Positions 39,273 to 49,757 of a stretch of 64,000 bases of DNA are shown one piece after another. The notes beneath the pieces were generated by a model. The model was not told the DNA's origin and made no database searches. It saw only the letters and a program-made list of their open reading frames with translations. Position 1 is the stretch's first letter. Each line of letters opens with the position of its first letter. Both the position numbers and the translations under genes were made by a program. The stretch covers positions 1 to 64,000 of the forward strand of contig JAWWUD010000099.1 in the NCBI GenBank assembly GCA_033964015.1. Reading direction: 5' to 3'. The stretch comes from Scolanthus callimorphus. Its lineage: Eukaryota; Cnidaria; Anthozoa; Actiniaria; Edwardsiidae.

Positions 39273-39565
39273 TAAGGTGTGGCTCCGATTATTTATTTCA
39301 GAAATAGACCTCAACTTCTAGCGTATGTTTGACCCTGAAAAAATCTTCCGATTTCCATAATTATTCTCACAAAGCTTAAGCAACCTCTGCACTACCAAAT
39401 GGTGTTGTTCATTTGATACATTAAGCTCGTCTGTTTGGGATATTTGAAATTTTCCAAAGGGGGTGTTTTTAGATTAATTGTTATAACTTGAAAATTCGAC
39501 CGTGAATGATCTTATTACCAGCTAAAATCGCATCCATAGTAACAAATGTTTTCCTCAGAGAAATG

Positions 39566-40453
39566 CCCAGGGGCCCGTTTCTCAAAACGCCCGGTAAATA
39601 ACGGGCCCGTAAAACTTATCGAGAGAGTTTACGGGGAAGTTTATCGGGTACGAGCGAGCGTTTCTCAAAGCTCCCGGTATAACCTCCCGATAGTTATCGG
39701 GGCCGGCCCCGGAATCAAATTTATAATTTCCGGATATTACAAATAACTTACCCCAAAAATCAATGAATTAAGGAAAAACTCAGCAATTTGTCGACACTAG
39801 ATTACAAAGTGTACCGCTAAGTTTGTATTTCCAGCGAAAAAAATAAAGAAATCAGCTAAAATGTACGAAAACAAGAGCAATTTGTAGTGAAATTGTGCAC
39901 TGAGATTGAACATTTGTTTACATTCTTGCAATCAACACGTCAAACTGATTGACAGCTAAGCTGTCAAACGAATCGTGGTTTTGATTGGTTAAGAAGCGAG
40001 ATGGTCGCATCTGATTGGCTAAACTCTCCCAGTTTATCGGAATGGCGGGAAAAACAATCCCGGTAAGTTTACGGGAAACCATGGCACTGCGAAGCAAGAA
40101 CTTTTCGAGGCAAAACGAGACAGGCCGGAAAATGGTTAGTTTTGAAGGAAAAAGGGTAAGTTTTCGGTAATTTTAACTTGGCAGAGTCTAGTTGAATAAC
40201 TAAGCTTTACCTAGAGTGAAAATTTTCAGGAAAACAAATCAATTTTCGACCTTATTTTAAGACTTCAAAATGCTTCCCGTATAATTAACGGGAGGTCAAG
40301 AGCTCCCGTAAAAAATCGGCCGATTTAACGGGAACTTTTACGATTTCGCAAATAACGGGAGTTTTGAGAAACAGTCAAAATATATCGGGAGGTGTTAACG
40401 GGTAGGTTTACGGGTCCGATAAGTTACCGGGCGTTTTGAGAAACGGCCCCCAG
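39566..40453. mobile_element. Fold-back element with GGGCCGTTTCTCAAAACGCC ends
   Basis: CCCGTTTCTCAAAACGCCCG at the left pairs with CGGGCGTTTTGAGAAACGG at the right. The interior contains many short CGGGAG/TAACGGG units in both orientations. No coding region. Confidence 0.7.
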
Positions 40454-40643
40454 GTCAGCTTTTCCCATGCGATTTAAGTTGTAATTATATAGCCAGCTCG
40501 AAATCCCATTGTGCCGGCAGATCGATTTTTCTTGAATCGTCCAATTATTTTTTAATTGGATCGCGCGCGCTCTAATTGGACAGTTCGCGCTAAAATTGGA
40601 CAGTTTGGGTTTGAACATGGATGTTATATAATTAATAAATAAC

Positions 40644-40784
40644 AGGACTCCATGCTTGTCCAATTAAGAAAAAAAAATGGATGATTCCTCGGAACTCCAA
40701 ATTGGACTCGGCCTGCGGCCTCGTCCAATTTTGGAGTTCCTCTGAATCATCCAATTTTTTCTTAATTGGACAGCATGGAGTCCT
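40644..40784. repeat. Long palindrome
   Basis: AGGACTCCATGC at the left and GCATGGAGTCCT at the right end a stem that includes TCCAATTAAGAAAAA and GGAACTCCAAATTGGAC, centred near 40714. Confidence 0.8.
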
Positions 40785-40828
40785 ATTATAGATACTAAAC
40801 GATGTAATAATTTTACCTCTAATATATA

Positions 40829-42060
40829 GATTTAGCCACTGGCTAAAAGCGGAGCTCCCGGTTACATATTTTTATAAAAGGCTGCGTTTACCTATCTTGT
40901 TGGGCCGTTGCTAGGGAAAATTATAAGTCCTGCAAAAGATTAATAATGTGACGTGTCGCGACGTCACTTGCTACAGAAAACATTCTTGTTCTCCATTGCC
41001 ATACTTGCAAATTCAGATTTTTTTTATGTTGCAATTCAAAGAGCCCCATACCCACATACTCCGGATGTTTTCTCAACTGTACCCAAGTTTGTTCGCCTAG
41101 CGATGTTGCCTTCTCGAGATATAGACTTTTCTAGATTTAATAACGTCATCGATGACGTCATGTCACGTGATATTGGTAGTGCACCCCCCTTGCCTCCAAA
41201 ATAAGTTTACCCAAGTTTGGTCACCTAGCGATGTTGCCTTCCTGAGATATTCACTTTTCTAGTTTTGATGACGTCATGTCACGTGACCCTGTTTCTGCAC
41301 CCACCTTGCCTTCAAAATAACTTTACCCAAGTTTGGTCACCTAGCGATGTTACCTTCTTGAGATATTGACATTTCTTGTTTTGATGACGTCATCGATGAC
41401 GTCATGTCACGTGACCTTAGTAGTGCACCCCCCTTGCGTCCAAAATAACTTTACACAAGTTTGGTCACCTAGCAATGTTGCGTTCTCGAGATATAGACTT
41501 TTCTAGTTTTGATGACGTCATCGATTACGTCATGTCACGTGACCTTGGTGGTGCACTCTCCTTACCTCCAAAATAACTTTACCAAGTTTGGTCAGCTAGC
41601 GATGTTGCCTTCTTGAGATATTGACATTTCTAGTTTTGATGACGTCATCGATGACGTCATGTCACGTGACCTTGGTAGTGCACCCCTCTTGCCTCCAGAA
41701 TAACTTTACTCAAGTTTGGTCACTTAGCGATGTTGCCTTCTTGAGATATTGACATTTCTAGTTTTGATGACGTCATCGATGACGTCATGTCACGTGACCT
41801 TGGTGGTGCACCCCTCTTGCCTCCAGAATAACTTTACCCAAGTTTGGTCACTTAGCGATGTTGCCTTCTTGAGATATTGATTTTTCTAGTTTCGATGACG
41901 TCATTCCGGACGAACGAACGGACGAACGAACACACAAACCGGAAGTCCATGACAGAATCGTTGGATGCATATACACTTTTTTTTGTTCCTTTTTCTCCTG
42001 CATGTAGCTATGGGGCTCCGCTCGCGGGCGCCTTCGACGCCCGCGGGAGCTCCGCTAAAA
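40829..42060. mobile_element. CRE/E-box array element (family member of the intron 2 insertions)
   Basis: The left end, GATTTAGCCACTGGCTAAAA then GCGGAGCTCC, resembles the start of the intron 2 insertions in aquaporin copies B and C. The right part ends GGGAGCTCCGCTAAAA, inverse to the left. Between them sits the tandem array at 41085-41910. No gene is seen. Confidence 0.55.
41085..41910 (+). repeat. Tandem array of ~120-bp units with CRE and E-box palindromes
   Basis: Seven units start CAAGTTTGGTCACCTAGCGA and carry a GAGATAT phrase followed in most units by TGACGTCATCGATGACGTCA and TCACGTGAC. Unit length is 116-128 bp. Units differ mainly in whether the first CRE copy is kept. Confidence 0.88.
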
Positions 42061-42902
42061 ATGTCTTATTCCACTTCTGGTTTAGTGTGCCTAGCGCGGA
42101 TATCAGAAAAGTAGGGAAGCTCTTCTGGATTATATCGGCTAATAGGCCTTTTGCATGGAACGGTCACGTGACTGTTTGGTGCCTAGCGACGCCATGTTGG
42201 ATAGCAAAGTTGTCGGCCGGCGTGCGTGACGAGCGGGAAGGCAAGGTAAAAGTCATCTTTTGTTTTTCATTGTTTTGGTCCTTTTTGATCATCAAATGCA
42301 ACAAAAAAACACCCGTAGATTATTAGCAAGAGACTTTTCTTGCCATTTTGTGTAGTTTTGGCATTTTTAAACGCGAAAACTCGAGGCAGTGACATCGTGA
42401 AAATGTCTCTTGTTTACATTTTTGTTAACACATTCCGCAGCTGCTGGCACTAAATAGTGTTTGTTTAGACTTTTTTCAGGGTTTCTCCCCTTTTTGACAC
42501 CCAGTGACCGACCCAAGTTATTTTCCTTGACATTTGGTTGCTAGTTGAAGAGATTTTATAGCGAATTTATTCCGTTTTTGTGCGAAAAAGACTGCTTCAA
42601 CACCGATACGAAGTACTTTAGTTGATGGATTACTCGAGCAACAAATGGCGCCCGATATCAAAATACTCTCTCTTTGCTAGGCAATTGACTGATTTGAATG
42701 TCTAAAGGAAGTAATTTTGCATTGTTGTAGTTTGTTTTTAGTACTCGAAAGATGTCAAGATATAATGTGTTGTTGATTTATCTCCAGGGTATAATCTGTC
42801 AACACTATGGCCGAAAACAAGGTACAATCGAATACTATAATAATGTTCTAATGATATTTAATGTAAGCCTTGATTAAACAGTTTTTCTAAACCTTGTCCC
42901 GC
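42061..42902. other. Upstream region of the DDE pseudogene
   Basis: Contains a GGTCACGTGAC box and GCCATGTTGGA near 42163-42200, followed by AAGGCAAG then GTAAAA near 42240, compatible with a promoter and non-coding first exon. ATGGCCGAAAACAAG before GTACAA near 42808 could be a first coding exon, but its frame does not join the next exon without a stop. Confidence 0.3.
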
Positions 42903-43189
42903 AGATACTTTGCCAACCTCAGACATAAGCAGAATTAGAGATTTGAAGTTTTCTGATGTGGAGATTGAGAGATTTGGGATTGAGATATTTTCTGCAAATG
43001 ATGAAAGTATTAAATTTTACACTGGATTTCCAAGTTATAAACATTTCCAACAGGTGTATAAATAATAGCCCAATGTATCAAAATGATATACGTGTACTGG
43101 TACAGTGCAGGAATGAACAGTCAAGACCTCCCCCTCGACAGTTGAATATGGCGATGATTGATGATTTTTTATGTTCATTGTTAAGGTCA
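42903..43189 (+). pseudogene. DDE transposase-like (DDE_Tnp_4/Harbinger), 5' part
   Basis: After an AG acceptor near 42902 the reading runs through DLKFSDVEIERF and SIKFYTGFPSYKHF to a GT near 43048. The FYTGFPSY motif is characteristic of THAP/DDE_Tnp_4 proteins common in cnidarian genomes. Further on, about 43110-43189 reads a PRQLNMAMIDDFLCSLLR helix, the segment before the DNA-binding turn in the same family. The Polinton interrupts the gene there, and the reading continues from 62683. Several frame changes show the gene was already decayed or decayed later. Confidence 0.55.
43184..43189 (+). other. Target-site duplication, left copy
   Basis: AGGTCA here matches AGGTCA at 62683-62688. 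The last A is also the first base of a symmetrical inverted repeat, so the duplication is 5 or 6 bp. Confidence 0.75.
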
Positions 43190-43593
43190 GTAGTTATAAA
43201 AGGCCGATTCTGGCGCAATCGCATTTTGAAATTGAAAATGGCTTAAAGAAAACAATATATAATAAAAATGGATAACCAAACGGTAAAACAGCTAAAATCC
43301 CTCGCCAAAGAGCGAGGCATTCCAAGATATTCTCGGATGCGAAAAGCCGAACTCATCGAAGCCTTGGGCAATACACCGCAAAGACCCATTCCAGCACCAA
43401 GGACCAATATACCAGTGCAAAGACCCATTCCAGCACCAAGGACCAATATACCAGTGCAAAGACCCATTCCAGCACCAAGGACTAATATACCAGTGCAAAG
43501 ACCCATTCCAGCACCAAGGACTAATATACCAGTGCAAAGACCCATTCCAGCACCAAGGACTAATATACCAGTGCAAAGACCCATTCCAACACC
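43189..43593 (+). repeat. Polinton left terminal inverted repeat
   Basis: 405 bp, matching the reverse complement of 62360-62682. Similarity stops after CCATTCCAACACC. It includes the start codon at 43268 and about five 39-bp coding repeats (RPIPAPRTNIPVQ); the right repeat has about three, which accounts for the length difference. Confidence 0.92.
43194..43202 (+). promoter_or_regulatory. TATA box at the extreme end of the inverted repeat
   Basis: TATAAAAGG starts five bases inside the element, about 70 bases before the methyltransferase start codon. The same box lies in the right repeat upstream of the polymerase. A second motif, GCTTAAAGAAAAC, closer to the ATG resembles the ATTTAAAGA motif before other genes. 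Confidence 0.5.
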
Positions 43594-44840
43594 GATTTAC
43601 GAACAGTGTAAAGAAAAACTACGTGTTGGTACAGACTGTAGTGGTATTGAAGCACCAATTCAAGCACTGCGCCAACTAGGCATTCCATTTAAGCATGTCT
43701 TCTCGTCAGAGATTGATAAGTACTGTATACAATCAATTAAAGCTAATTATAATCCTGAAATTCTTTTTGGAGATATAACAAAACGTGATATCTCCTCAGT
43801 ACCGGATATTGACTTATATGTCTGTGGTTTCCCATGCCAACCTTTTTCTACTGCAGGTTATCGGAAGGTTTTGATCACAAATCGGGTAACGTATTCTGGG
43901 AGTGTTTAAAAGTTATTCAAGAAAAGCAACCTAAGTATTTCATTTTGGAAAACGTCCCTGGACTACTCAATCATGATAAAGATAATACATGGAAAATAAT
44001 TTGGGGTGAGTTAATAAAGCTCAAAGAATACACTGTTCAATGGAAACTTCTTAACACTAGAGACTACGGTATTCCACATAATCGACCAAGACTATATATA
44101 GTTGGAACAAAAGAAACATTTAACTGGCCAAAACATAAAGTTCTGGAAAATGTTGCAGATTATGTGGATCATTCCGATAATTATGTACATCCAGCGACTG
44201 AACGACATCAGGACATTCTGAATCGTTTAGATGACGGCAAAGTTTTTATCGAGTTTGCTTTTGGAGTATCTAGAACCCGTACGTATGCCAATGCAGACAA
44301 ATACGCTTCGTGTATTACGACTAAAGGAAGTATGTGGTGTGTACCAAAACATCGTTACGCAAATACTACAGAATTACATCGCTTACAGGGATTTTCTGAT
44401 GAATTTGTCCAAGTAGTTAGTAACACACAAATGAAGAAACAAATTGGTAATACGATGAGTGCTAACGTAATTAAAGAGATAATTCTCGAGTTGATGCCAC
44501 AAAATCCAGCTTCTAACATACCCATGGACGTAACGCTCAAGAATGGTTACAAATGTCTACACGGTAAATAAAATATTTCTGTAAAGATTGTTGCGGATCT
44601 CAAATCTGTCCTCATAACAACCGTAAATCATATTGCAAAGCATGTAACGCTAGTAGTTTTTGTGAGCATAATCGAGTGAGATATATCTGTAAAGAGTGCA
44701 ACGGGAAAGGAATATGTATTCATGGAAGACAGAAATTCTTTTGTAAGTTATGCGGAGGGTCTCAAATATGTGAACACAACAGACGAAAGTCTCAGTGTAA
44801 AGCGTGTCACACAACACAAAAACAGCCCACCGAGTGCTGA
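43268..44840 (+). pseudogene. C5 cytosine DNA methyltransferase with SAP-like head and Cys/His zinc tail
   Basis: Predicted to transfer methyl from S-adenosylmethionine to cytosine C5. Residues 1-36 form a SAP/Rho_N-like domain (LAKERGIPRYSRMRKAELIE), followed by five RPIPAPRTNIPVQ repeats. Then come motif I (GTDCSGIEA, from about 43626), motif IV with the catalytic Cys (GFPCQPFS, Cys codon 43835-43837), motif VI (ENVPG, near 43947), motif VIII (HNRPRLYIVG) and motif X (QIGNTMSANV). A 1-nt loss near 43857, just after motif IV, splits the frame (43268-43909, 43834-44571). After the stop at 44571 a shifted frame continues to 44840 with repeated C-x2-C...C-x-H units (CKLCGGSQICEHNRRKSQCK), of the type common in large DNA viruses. 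The catalytic residues are all present across the two frames. Only the first part lies in the inverted repeat. Confidence 0.88.
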
Positions 44841-44875
44841 CAGAATGTCTGAAATTTTAAAAACACACAAGAATT

Positions 44876-45367
44876 AACTTTGGTGGAAATTTCAGTTGTG
44901 ATTTCATAACATAAACCATGTTATGAAAAACCATTAAGTTCATCTATTTTTACATACCAATCCACATTATCTCGTAGTCCCAATAATTCTGACTGGGATT
45001 TGTGGTTTTCGGTTTCAAGCCGAGTGGTTTAACAAAGGCGATTCTACCTTGCCAACTGTAATCTTTGAGTTCGAGACAAAGACGAGCAGGAAGCCATGTT
45101 TTAAATGCATTTTCCTCTTTGTCGTTCAAGACAGCAACTAATTGCTCTCCAAATTTCGTCTCAATCTTATCTGTACTTTCGATGCGGTAAATAATACCCT
45201 CAGGCACATCTCTCCACTTTGTAATTGTCTGTCGTTGACTCTTACTTTTGTTGAATTGTTCTGCTGTTGGAAACTCCATTTTTTAGTATTGAATACGTAT
45301 CTCCTTAAGTCATTTTTTGTGTTGTGATTTCATAATCACATTCGTAACGCGAATTTCCACCAAAGTT
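44876..45367. repeat. 17-bp inverted repeats flanking a small gene
   Basis: AACTTTGGTGGAAATT at 44876 and AATTTCCACCAAAGTT at 45352 bracket the gene at 44950-45279. GTTGTGATTTCATAA is also repeated directly (44896 and 45320). They may be terminators or remnants of a captured cassette. Confidence 0.55.
44950..45279 (-). CDS. Small Polinton protein of unknown function
   Basis: 109 codons, intact, one of few unbroken frames in the element. The sequence is mixed alpha/beta with ITKWRDVPEGIIYRI and FKTWLPARLCLELKD and ends YWDYEIMWIGM. No signal peptide or membrane segment. The size and the order of strands would fit a small OB-fold, but I cannot show it. It converges on the methyltransferase and is followed by a hairpin-rich spacer. 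TTAAGGAGATAC lies 25-35 bases before the start, a variant of the shared motif. Confidence 0.6.
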   Translation of the reverse strand: MEFPTAEQFNKSKSQRQTITKWRDVPEGIIYRIESTDKIETKFGEQLVAVLNDKEENAFKTWLPARLCLELKDYSWQGRIAFVKPLGLKPKTTNPSQNYWDYEIMWIGM

Positions 45368-45418
45368 TTCATTATAAAAAATAGCAAAACTGGCATCGCC
45401 GCAAAGCGATATAATTGC

Positions 45419-45490
45419 CAGAAACCCCTCGGGTTTTTTCTTTCAACTGCTGCTCTCGTTGCTCTCTTGTCCCGAGGGGTTTTTTGTCTT
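45419..45490. terminator. Hairpin in the spacer upstream of the small gene
   Basis: AAACCCCTCGGG pairs with CCCGAGGGGTTTTTT. A T run follows, giving it a terminator look, but in a eukaryotic setting its role is unclear. Confidence 0.35.
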
Positions 45491-45633
45491 TGTTCTTGGT
45501 CCAGGCCTGGGTCCTTGGCCTCCTTTGGGCTCTGGTGATTCCATCGCGGACTTCACTTGAGATGAGATTTTATTTAACTAAGTTCACACACACTCTCCCC
45601 GGGTTTGTATGGCGGGGGACCATACAAAGGCGC

Positions 45634-45666
45634 CATATAAAATACTCCCCCAGTATTTTATATGGA
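45634..45666. repeat. Perfect palindrome
   Basis: CCATATAAAATACT and AGTATTTTATATGG flank a five-base loop. It lies in the 0.57 kb gene-free spacer 45280-45845, between the start of the small gene and the 3' end of the next gene. Confidence 0.75.
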
Positions 45667-45845
45667 CAACATATAACGTTCGCTAGAATATATATACGTC
45701 GAGGTTTTGAAAAATTTCTCCATGTGGGAGCAAAGTATTCGACATGGTCGAATTGGATTTGGCTGATACGCATGCGCGACCCATCTCATAACCTCTGACG
45801 TCACAGGAAGTCTCTCGTCGCGTTATCCGTCTTGTTGCGTGACGG

Positions 45846-47423
45846 TTATCGAAATAGAAACCACGCTAATCCACCCGCGACAGCTGTCAACACTATTAGA
45901 TTAGTTTCATGCTGCGGGGTCACGGGTTTTTCAATAATAGGCTTAGTCACGTCTGGTTTTGATTTTGAATAGGTCTGTGTATATTAGGTTTCGTCTCAGT
46001 AGACGCGTGCGGTAATTTTACCTTTGAAGAGCCCAAGTTATGTTTAATTCCAACATGTTTTGATTCTTCATTTAGCGAGTCATTCACTCCAAAACTCATA
46101 TCACTTGTAGCTTTCAACAACTTGTTATTATAACCTGTCACGCTCTCAGTGTTGATTATCAAATTTGATGGCATGAGCCAAATTCCCAGTCCAATAGCCA
46201 AATTCAATCGTAACTTCGCCTCTTGGACAGCGAGCTGATAGCGTTGCACGCTTTTGGATATATTTTCTTCAATGACGGCACTTTCAATAAGGTCAAAAAC
46301 TCCTGCTGTGCTTCAACAGCGGAACCGCTATTTCCGATTATGCTTGATCTAACATTAACTTGCGCGCCTAATACACTGTAAACAAACGCTTCAAGCGACC
46401 TATTCAACCGACCTAGACCCGCTCTAGTCAAACCATGACCATTCACAGGGACGAACCAATTGTACTGCCTTCCACCGTGATCATCATTTCTTATAAAAGA
46501 CACTAATTTACCGTTATTGTAAGTTCCACCTTCATCAGAGAAAAGATTCAATTTATCAGGCCATTTATCAGCTTCTTTGTCATATCCTCTTATTATGTGT
46601 ACGTTTGAAATCCGCCTCCTCGTCCGTGATAGCCTGAGCCATAATTTAAAAAAATATCACCAAGTCCAAAATTTCTCCCACCTTTACATCTAAAATCAGG
46701 GTTTGTTAAGCCAAATTCATGACATAGCCTTTGTAAAACCACTTTATTGAAGGTGTTATTGTTTGATCAAATACGGTATCATCTGGTAGTGGGAACACCT
46801 AACTCGTATAATATCCTCCTCACAGTGAAATAGACATGGAAATTAAAAAAACTTCGCACAACAGGGGGATATTTCTCAGCCTCATGTAGGCTCACCCCAC
46901 ATCCGCTGGTTGCACACCAGACTGCAAAGTTGAGTTGTTGCGGCCAATAACTAAAATTAGGACCATTTAGCCACCGTCTCGACTGTTTTGCAGACTTGAA
47001 CGTTATAGTAGTCTTCTTGAAAATGTCTCTCATCTTGACACTGAAAGCGTGCTTAGGCGATACATAAATATCCAGATCTGTTAACAAGGACGTGATATCT
47101 GAAGCGGTGGTATCAAAATCTATCGCTGGAATAGGGTATTTTTTAGTTGTTAATTTCAAACTATCCGGAATTGTAATTTAGGAGCCGCTATAACCCAAAT
47201 CATTGAATAAATCTTTACGGTCATCCACCGGAATGTCATTAAGCTTAGTCACAGCAAAGGCATTAGGATCCTTTGCCCAAATTCCATACCAGAAATGTTT
47301 TTTATTGTACCACCCGATATACCTAGAGTCGAATAAGCCTTCCGCATACCAGTCTTTATCTTCATGAAATTTTGATAAATCCGCATTTGGATATACCTTT
47401 TTAAATTCATCGAGTAACGACAT
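45846..47423 (-). pseudogene. Large tail-anchored Polinton protein (conserved, unknown function)
   Basis: Begins MSLLDEFKKVYPNADLSKFH at 47423. An in-frame TAA at 47178-47180 interrupts it, and the same frame continues with SLKLTTKKYPIPAIDF and QQLNFAVWCATSGCGVS. After a frameshift near 46790 it runs through RNFGLGDIFLNYGSGYHGRG, then SDEGGTYNNGKLVSFIRNDD, GLTRAGLGRLNRSLEAFVYS, LGAQVNVRSSIIGNSGS and QLAVQEAKLRLNLAIG. It ends, after another shift, in a hydrophobic segment NLIVLTAVAGGLAWFLFR followed by TAA at 45846-45848. About 525 codons in all. I recall similar proteins annotated as uncharacterised in cnidarian genomes. The single C-terminal membrane segment suggests a tail-anchored protein. 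ATTTAAAAACATC precedes the start by about 30 bases. Confidence 0.65.
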
Positions 47424-47548
47424 CTTATTTGTAAGTAGAATAAGATGTTTTTAAATCACCGTCGATCCTTGAAGCAACCAATCTCATAAATCCCACCACC
47501 GGTGTCCTCTCAAATGATAGTTTTACCGTGCGGGAGCGGTGAGTTCCT

Positions 47549-48092
47549 TTAAAATTCCGCACGAACCTCTGTTCGTATCTGAGTCAAATCTTCTTTTTTC
47601 CCTCCTCCAGCCGAGACTTTTGACGAATATCAACCTTTAGTTTTTCAAACTTTTCCTCTTCTGCTAGGATTAGCGAAAACTCTGGTCAGAAATTGTGTTG
47701 TCCCGAAGAGCCTTTGAGACGAGATCCTGTATGGTGTTCACCTTTGCTCTTGCTAATTGTGATGTTTTTTCATGCTTAGATATCTTTCGTGATAATTTAA
47801 CTCCAACAGTGGTAGAAACAATACCGAACAGAGCCCCAACTCCGCCAATAGGAGCACCTACTGCGGCTCCAAAGCCCGTCAAACTGAGGGCTAATCCACT
47901 ACCGGATAATATGACAGAGATTCCACCTGTTGACCATACGATCAGTTTCCTCAATCTTGCGTATTTCTTACGTACACGCTCATAATGCGTAACCTCTCTT
48001 TCAAGGCCTTGTAGAACCTCACACGACTTTTGAAGTCTGAAATTTTCCCCATTTTGAGGCACTTGTGGATAAATTCTATTGTAATCTTCCAT
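47549..48092 (-). pseudogene. Two-helix membrane protein of the Polinton
   Basis: MEDYNRIYPQVPQNGENF opens a helical domain, followed by a long hydrophobic hairpin (VILSGSGLALSLTGFGAAVG and GVGALFGIVSTTVGVKLS) and a basic, helical C-terminal part (SKHEKTSQLARAKVNTIQDL). The frame breaks near 47675 and a shifted frame continues through FSLILAEEEKFEKLKVDIRQ to a TAA at 47549. Gly-rich paired membrane segments suggest a virion membrane or membrane-active protein. Preceded by ATTTAAAGATTTC, which overlaps the stop codon of the gene upstream. Confidence 0.62.
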
Positions 48093-48102
48093 ACTTTTTA
48101 TT

Positions 48103-48739
48103 CTAGTGTGAAATCTTTAAATGAATTCGAATAGGTTCGTTATTAAAGTTGGGCTTTCTTCCCTTTTCATCTAAAAGCAACAAAGTAAAGTAGTTGACTG
48201 GATTAATGGTTTGCTGGACTTTTATGCAAGGATGACTTTGAGATGGCACAACAGCCAACAAAGGTGAGGGGGTAACTTCTACATTTTCATCACCAGGAAT
48301 CCTGTTAGAATATGAAGACTTTGGATCTATGAGATCACAAAACAAACTCAAAGGCTTGTCAGGTATCCATGTTATTGGATAATATAGATTGGGTAATATC
48401 TTTTCAGGTACACCAAGCTTTTTTGAGAGTTTTTCAGAAAGCCTAAGATTAATGCTCTTATTGGAATATAGATAATATCCTTTTTGTGTCATTAGAATTG
48501 TAAGCTTGGAGCTTTCTTCATCTCTGAGGAAGATTTGTTGAAGTATTTTCAATGTGTAATTCCCTGATGGAATAGTAAAAAAACCTTTTCCGACACATTT
48601 CTTGAGATGGAAACTTATAAACTTTTTGTGGTTCCTTGAACTTTATCCACGCTTCAGGAATGTGACAATCTAAAAGTTGTATCTCTTTTATTCGCCCCAA
48701 CGGCGGGTTCAGATAAACTCTTGTTTCCGGAGTTAGCAT
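48103..48739 (-). pseudogene. Putative minor capsid (penton-like) protein
   Basis: Starts MLTPETRVYLNPPLGRIKEI, then LLDCHIPEAWIKF, a strand-rich middle with GYYLYSNKSINLRLSEKL and LSLFCDLIDPKSS, and ends NYFTLLLLDEKGRKPNFNNE then IRIHLKIS. The order of short beta strands and the closing D-x-x-G...FN-E...I-x-L-x-I pattern resemble penton-type single jelly-roll proteins of Polintons. A frameshift near 48540 divides it. The 10-base gap to the next gene is filled by the shared promoter motif. Family call by pattern only. Confidence 0.5.
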
Positions 48740-48799
48740 CGTGATAGATAGAACGTTGACATGTTTTTACTTGACATTTTTACTTAGCGTCTCTTCTTT

Positions 48800-49702
48800 T
48801 TAATTGTTCAACAGGTAGAGAACCACGGCCACTATCAGCAGCCAAGCATTTTTGCCTAAAAATCCAATAACTCCCCCGCTGTTTTGAAGATAAAACTAGC
48901 AATAGCACCTACCATTCCAGGTAATATCTCTCCAATCTTTTTACCAATTGCTTTCAAGCCGTTGCCAACGCCCTTTGCAACACTGGTCAAACCCTTTTTA
49001 GATTAGATACAATCACACCAATAACAACACCTACTGCTGAAACGACAGCAACGACTGTAAAGCCGTACTTTTTAAAAATAGCCTTGACTCTATCTCGCAA
49101 GGACATTCGCTCTTCAATCACTTCATTATCCCGTTCGAGTTGATCGATCTGACTTTGTGTTCATAATCTGATGATCTATTGTTTCCCTTTGAATTTCTTT
49201 AGCTGTTTCACGTCTAGCCTCCAAGTCTTTTAACCGTTCCTGATGTTTTGAAATAGCTTCTTCGTTTACGTTATGGATATCTTCAGCAGTAGGACCGAGA
49301 CTCTTTGTTATCGATGTCGGTAATTTATCATTAAGTTCACCACCTGGTTTGAACAAGGCGCGACCCTTACCACCAAGTCTCTTGAGTTTGACAATCACCT
49401 GACCAAATTCATCAAGGTCAGCTGTGAAGGGGATTTGCAGGATCGACATTAGGAAATTTATCACGAATTCTATCCCAAGCATCTTCGACTCTTTCTTCTC
49501 TTCGAATCAAAGGAGTATGTTCGTCCACACCATGGTTTAACGATGTCTCTGCATGTGTAGGTTCTGTAGAGGGCCAACTAGTCGATGTTGAAGTTTCAGA
49601 GCGGCCTCCCATAGGTTGCATTGGAATATTCTCACCTGGATCACCTGGATCGACTGGTTCAAAAGGATTTTCTTTATCCGGTATTTTTGAGTCAATGTCC
49701 AT
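48800..49702 (-). pseudogene. Polinton protein with acidic head and C-terminal membrane segment
   Basis: The N-terminus is Pro/Glu/Ser-rich (DIDSKIPDKENPFEPVDPG). A frameshift near 49430 leads to FTADLDEFGQVIVKLKRLGG and KPGGELNDKLPTSITKSLGP, then a coiled-coil stretch (KHQERLKDLEARRETAKEIQ). Further frames encode two hydrophobic regions: YGFTVVAVVSAVGVVIGVIV, and an amphipathic GVGNGLKAIGKKIGEILPG followed by a final WLLIVAVVLYLL near 48820. The amphipathic-hydrophobic tail resembles membrane-lytic virion proteins. At least three frame breaks. ATTTAAAGATTCTTTATTC precedes the ATG. Confidence 0.6.
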
Positions 49703-49757
49703 GATTCTTTATTTTTAGAATAAAGAATCTTTAAATTAGTACCTCTAAAAGAATTTA

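Noticed and set aside
43243..43584. Repetitive frames opposite the start of the methyltransferase (GLCTGILVLGAGM repeats)
   Set aside because: These are shadows of the 39-bp coding repeat read on the other strand; the forward frame has the SAP-like domain and continues into the enzyme.
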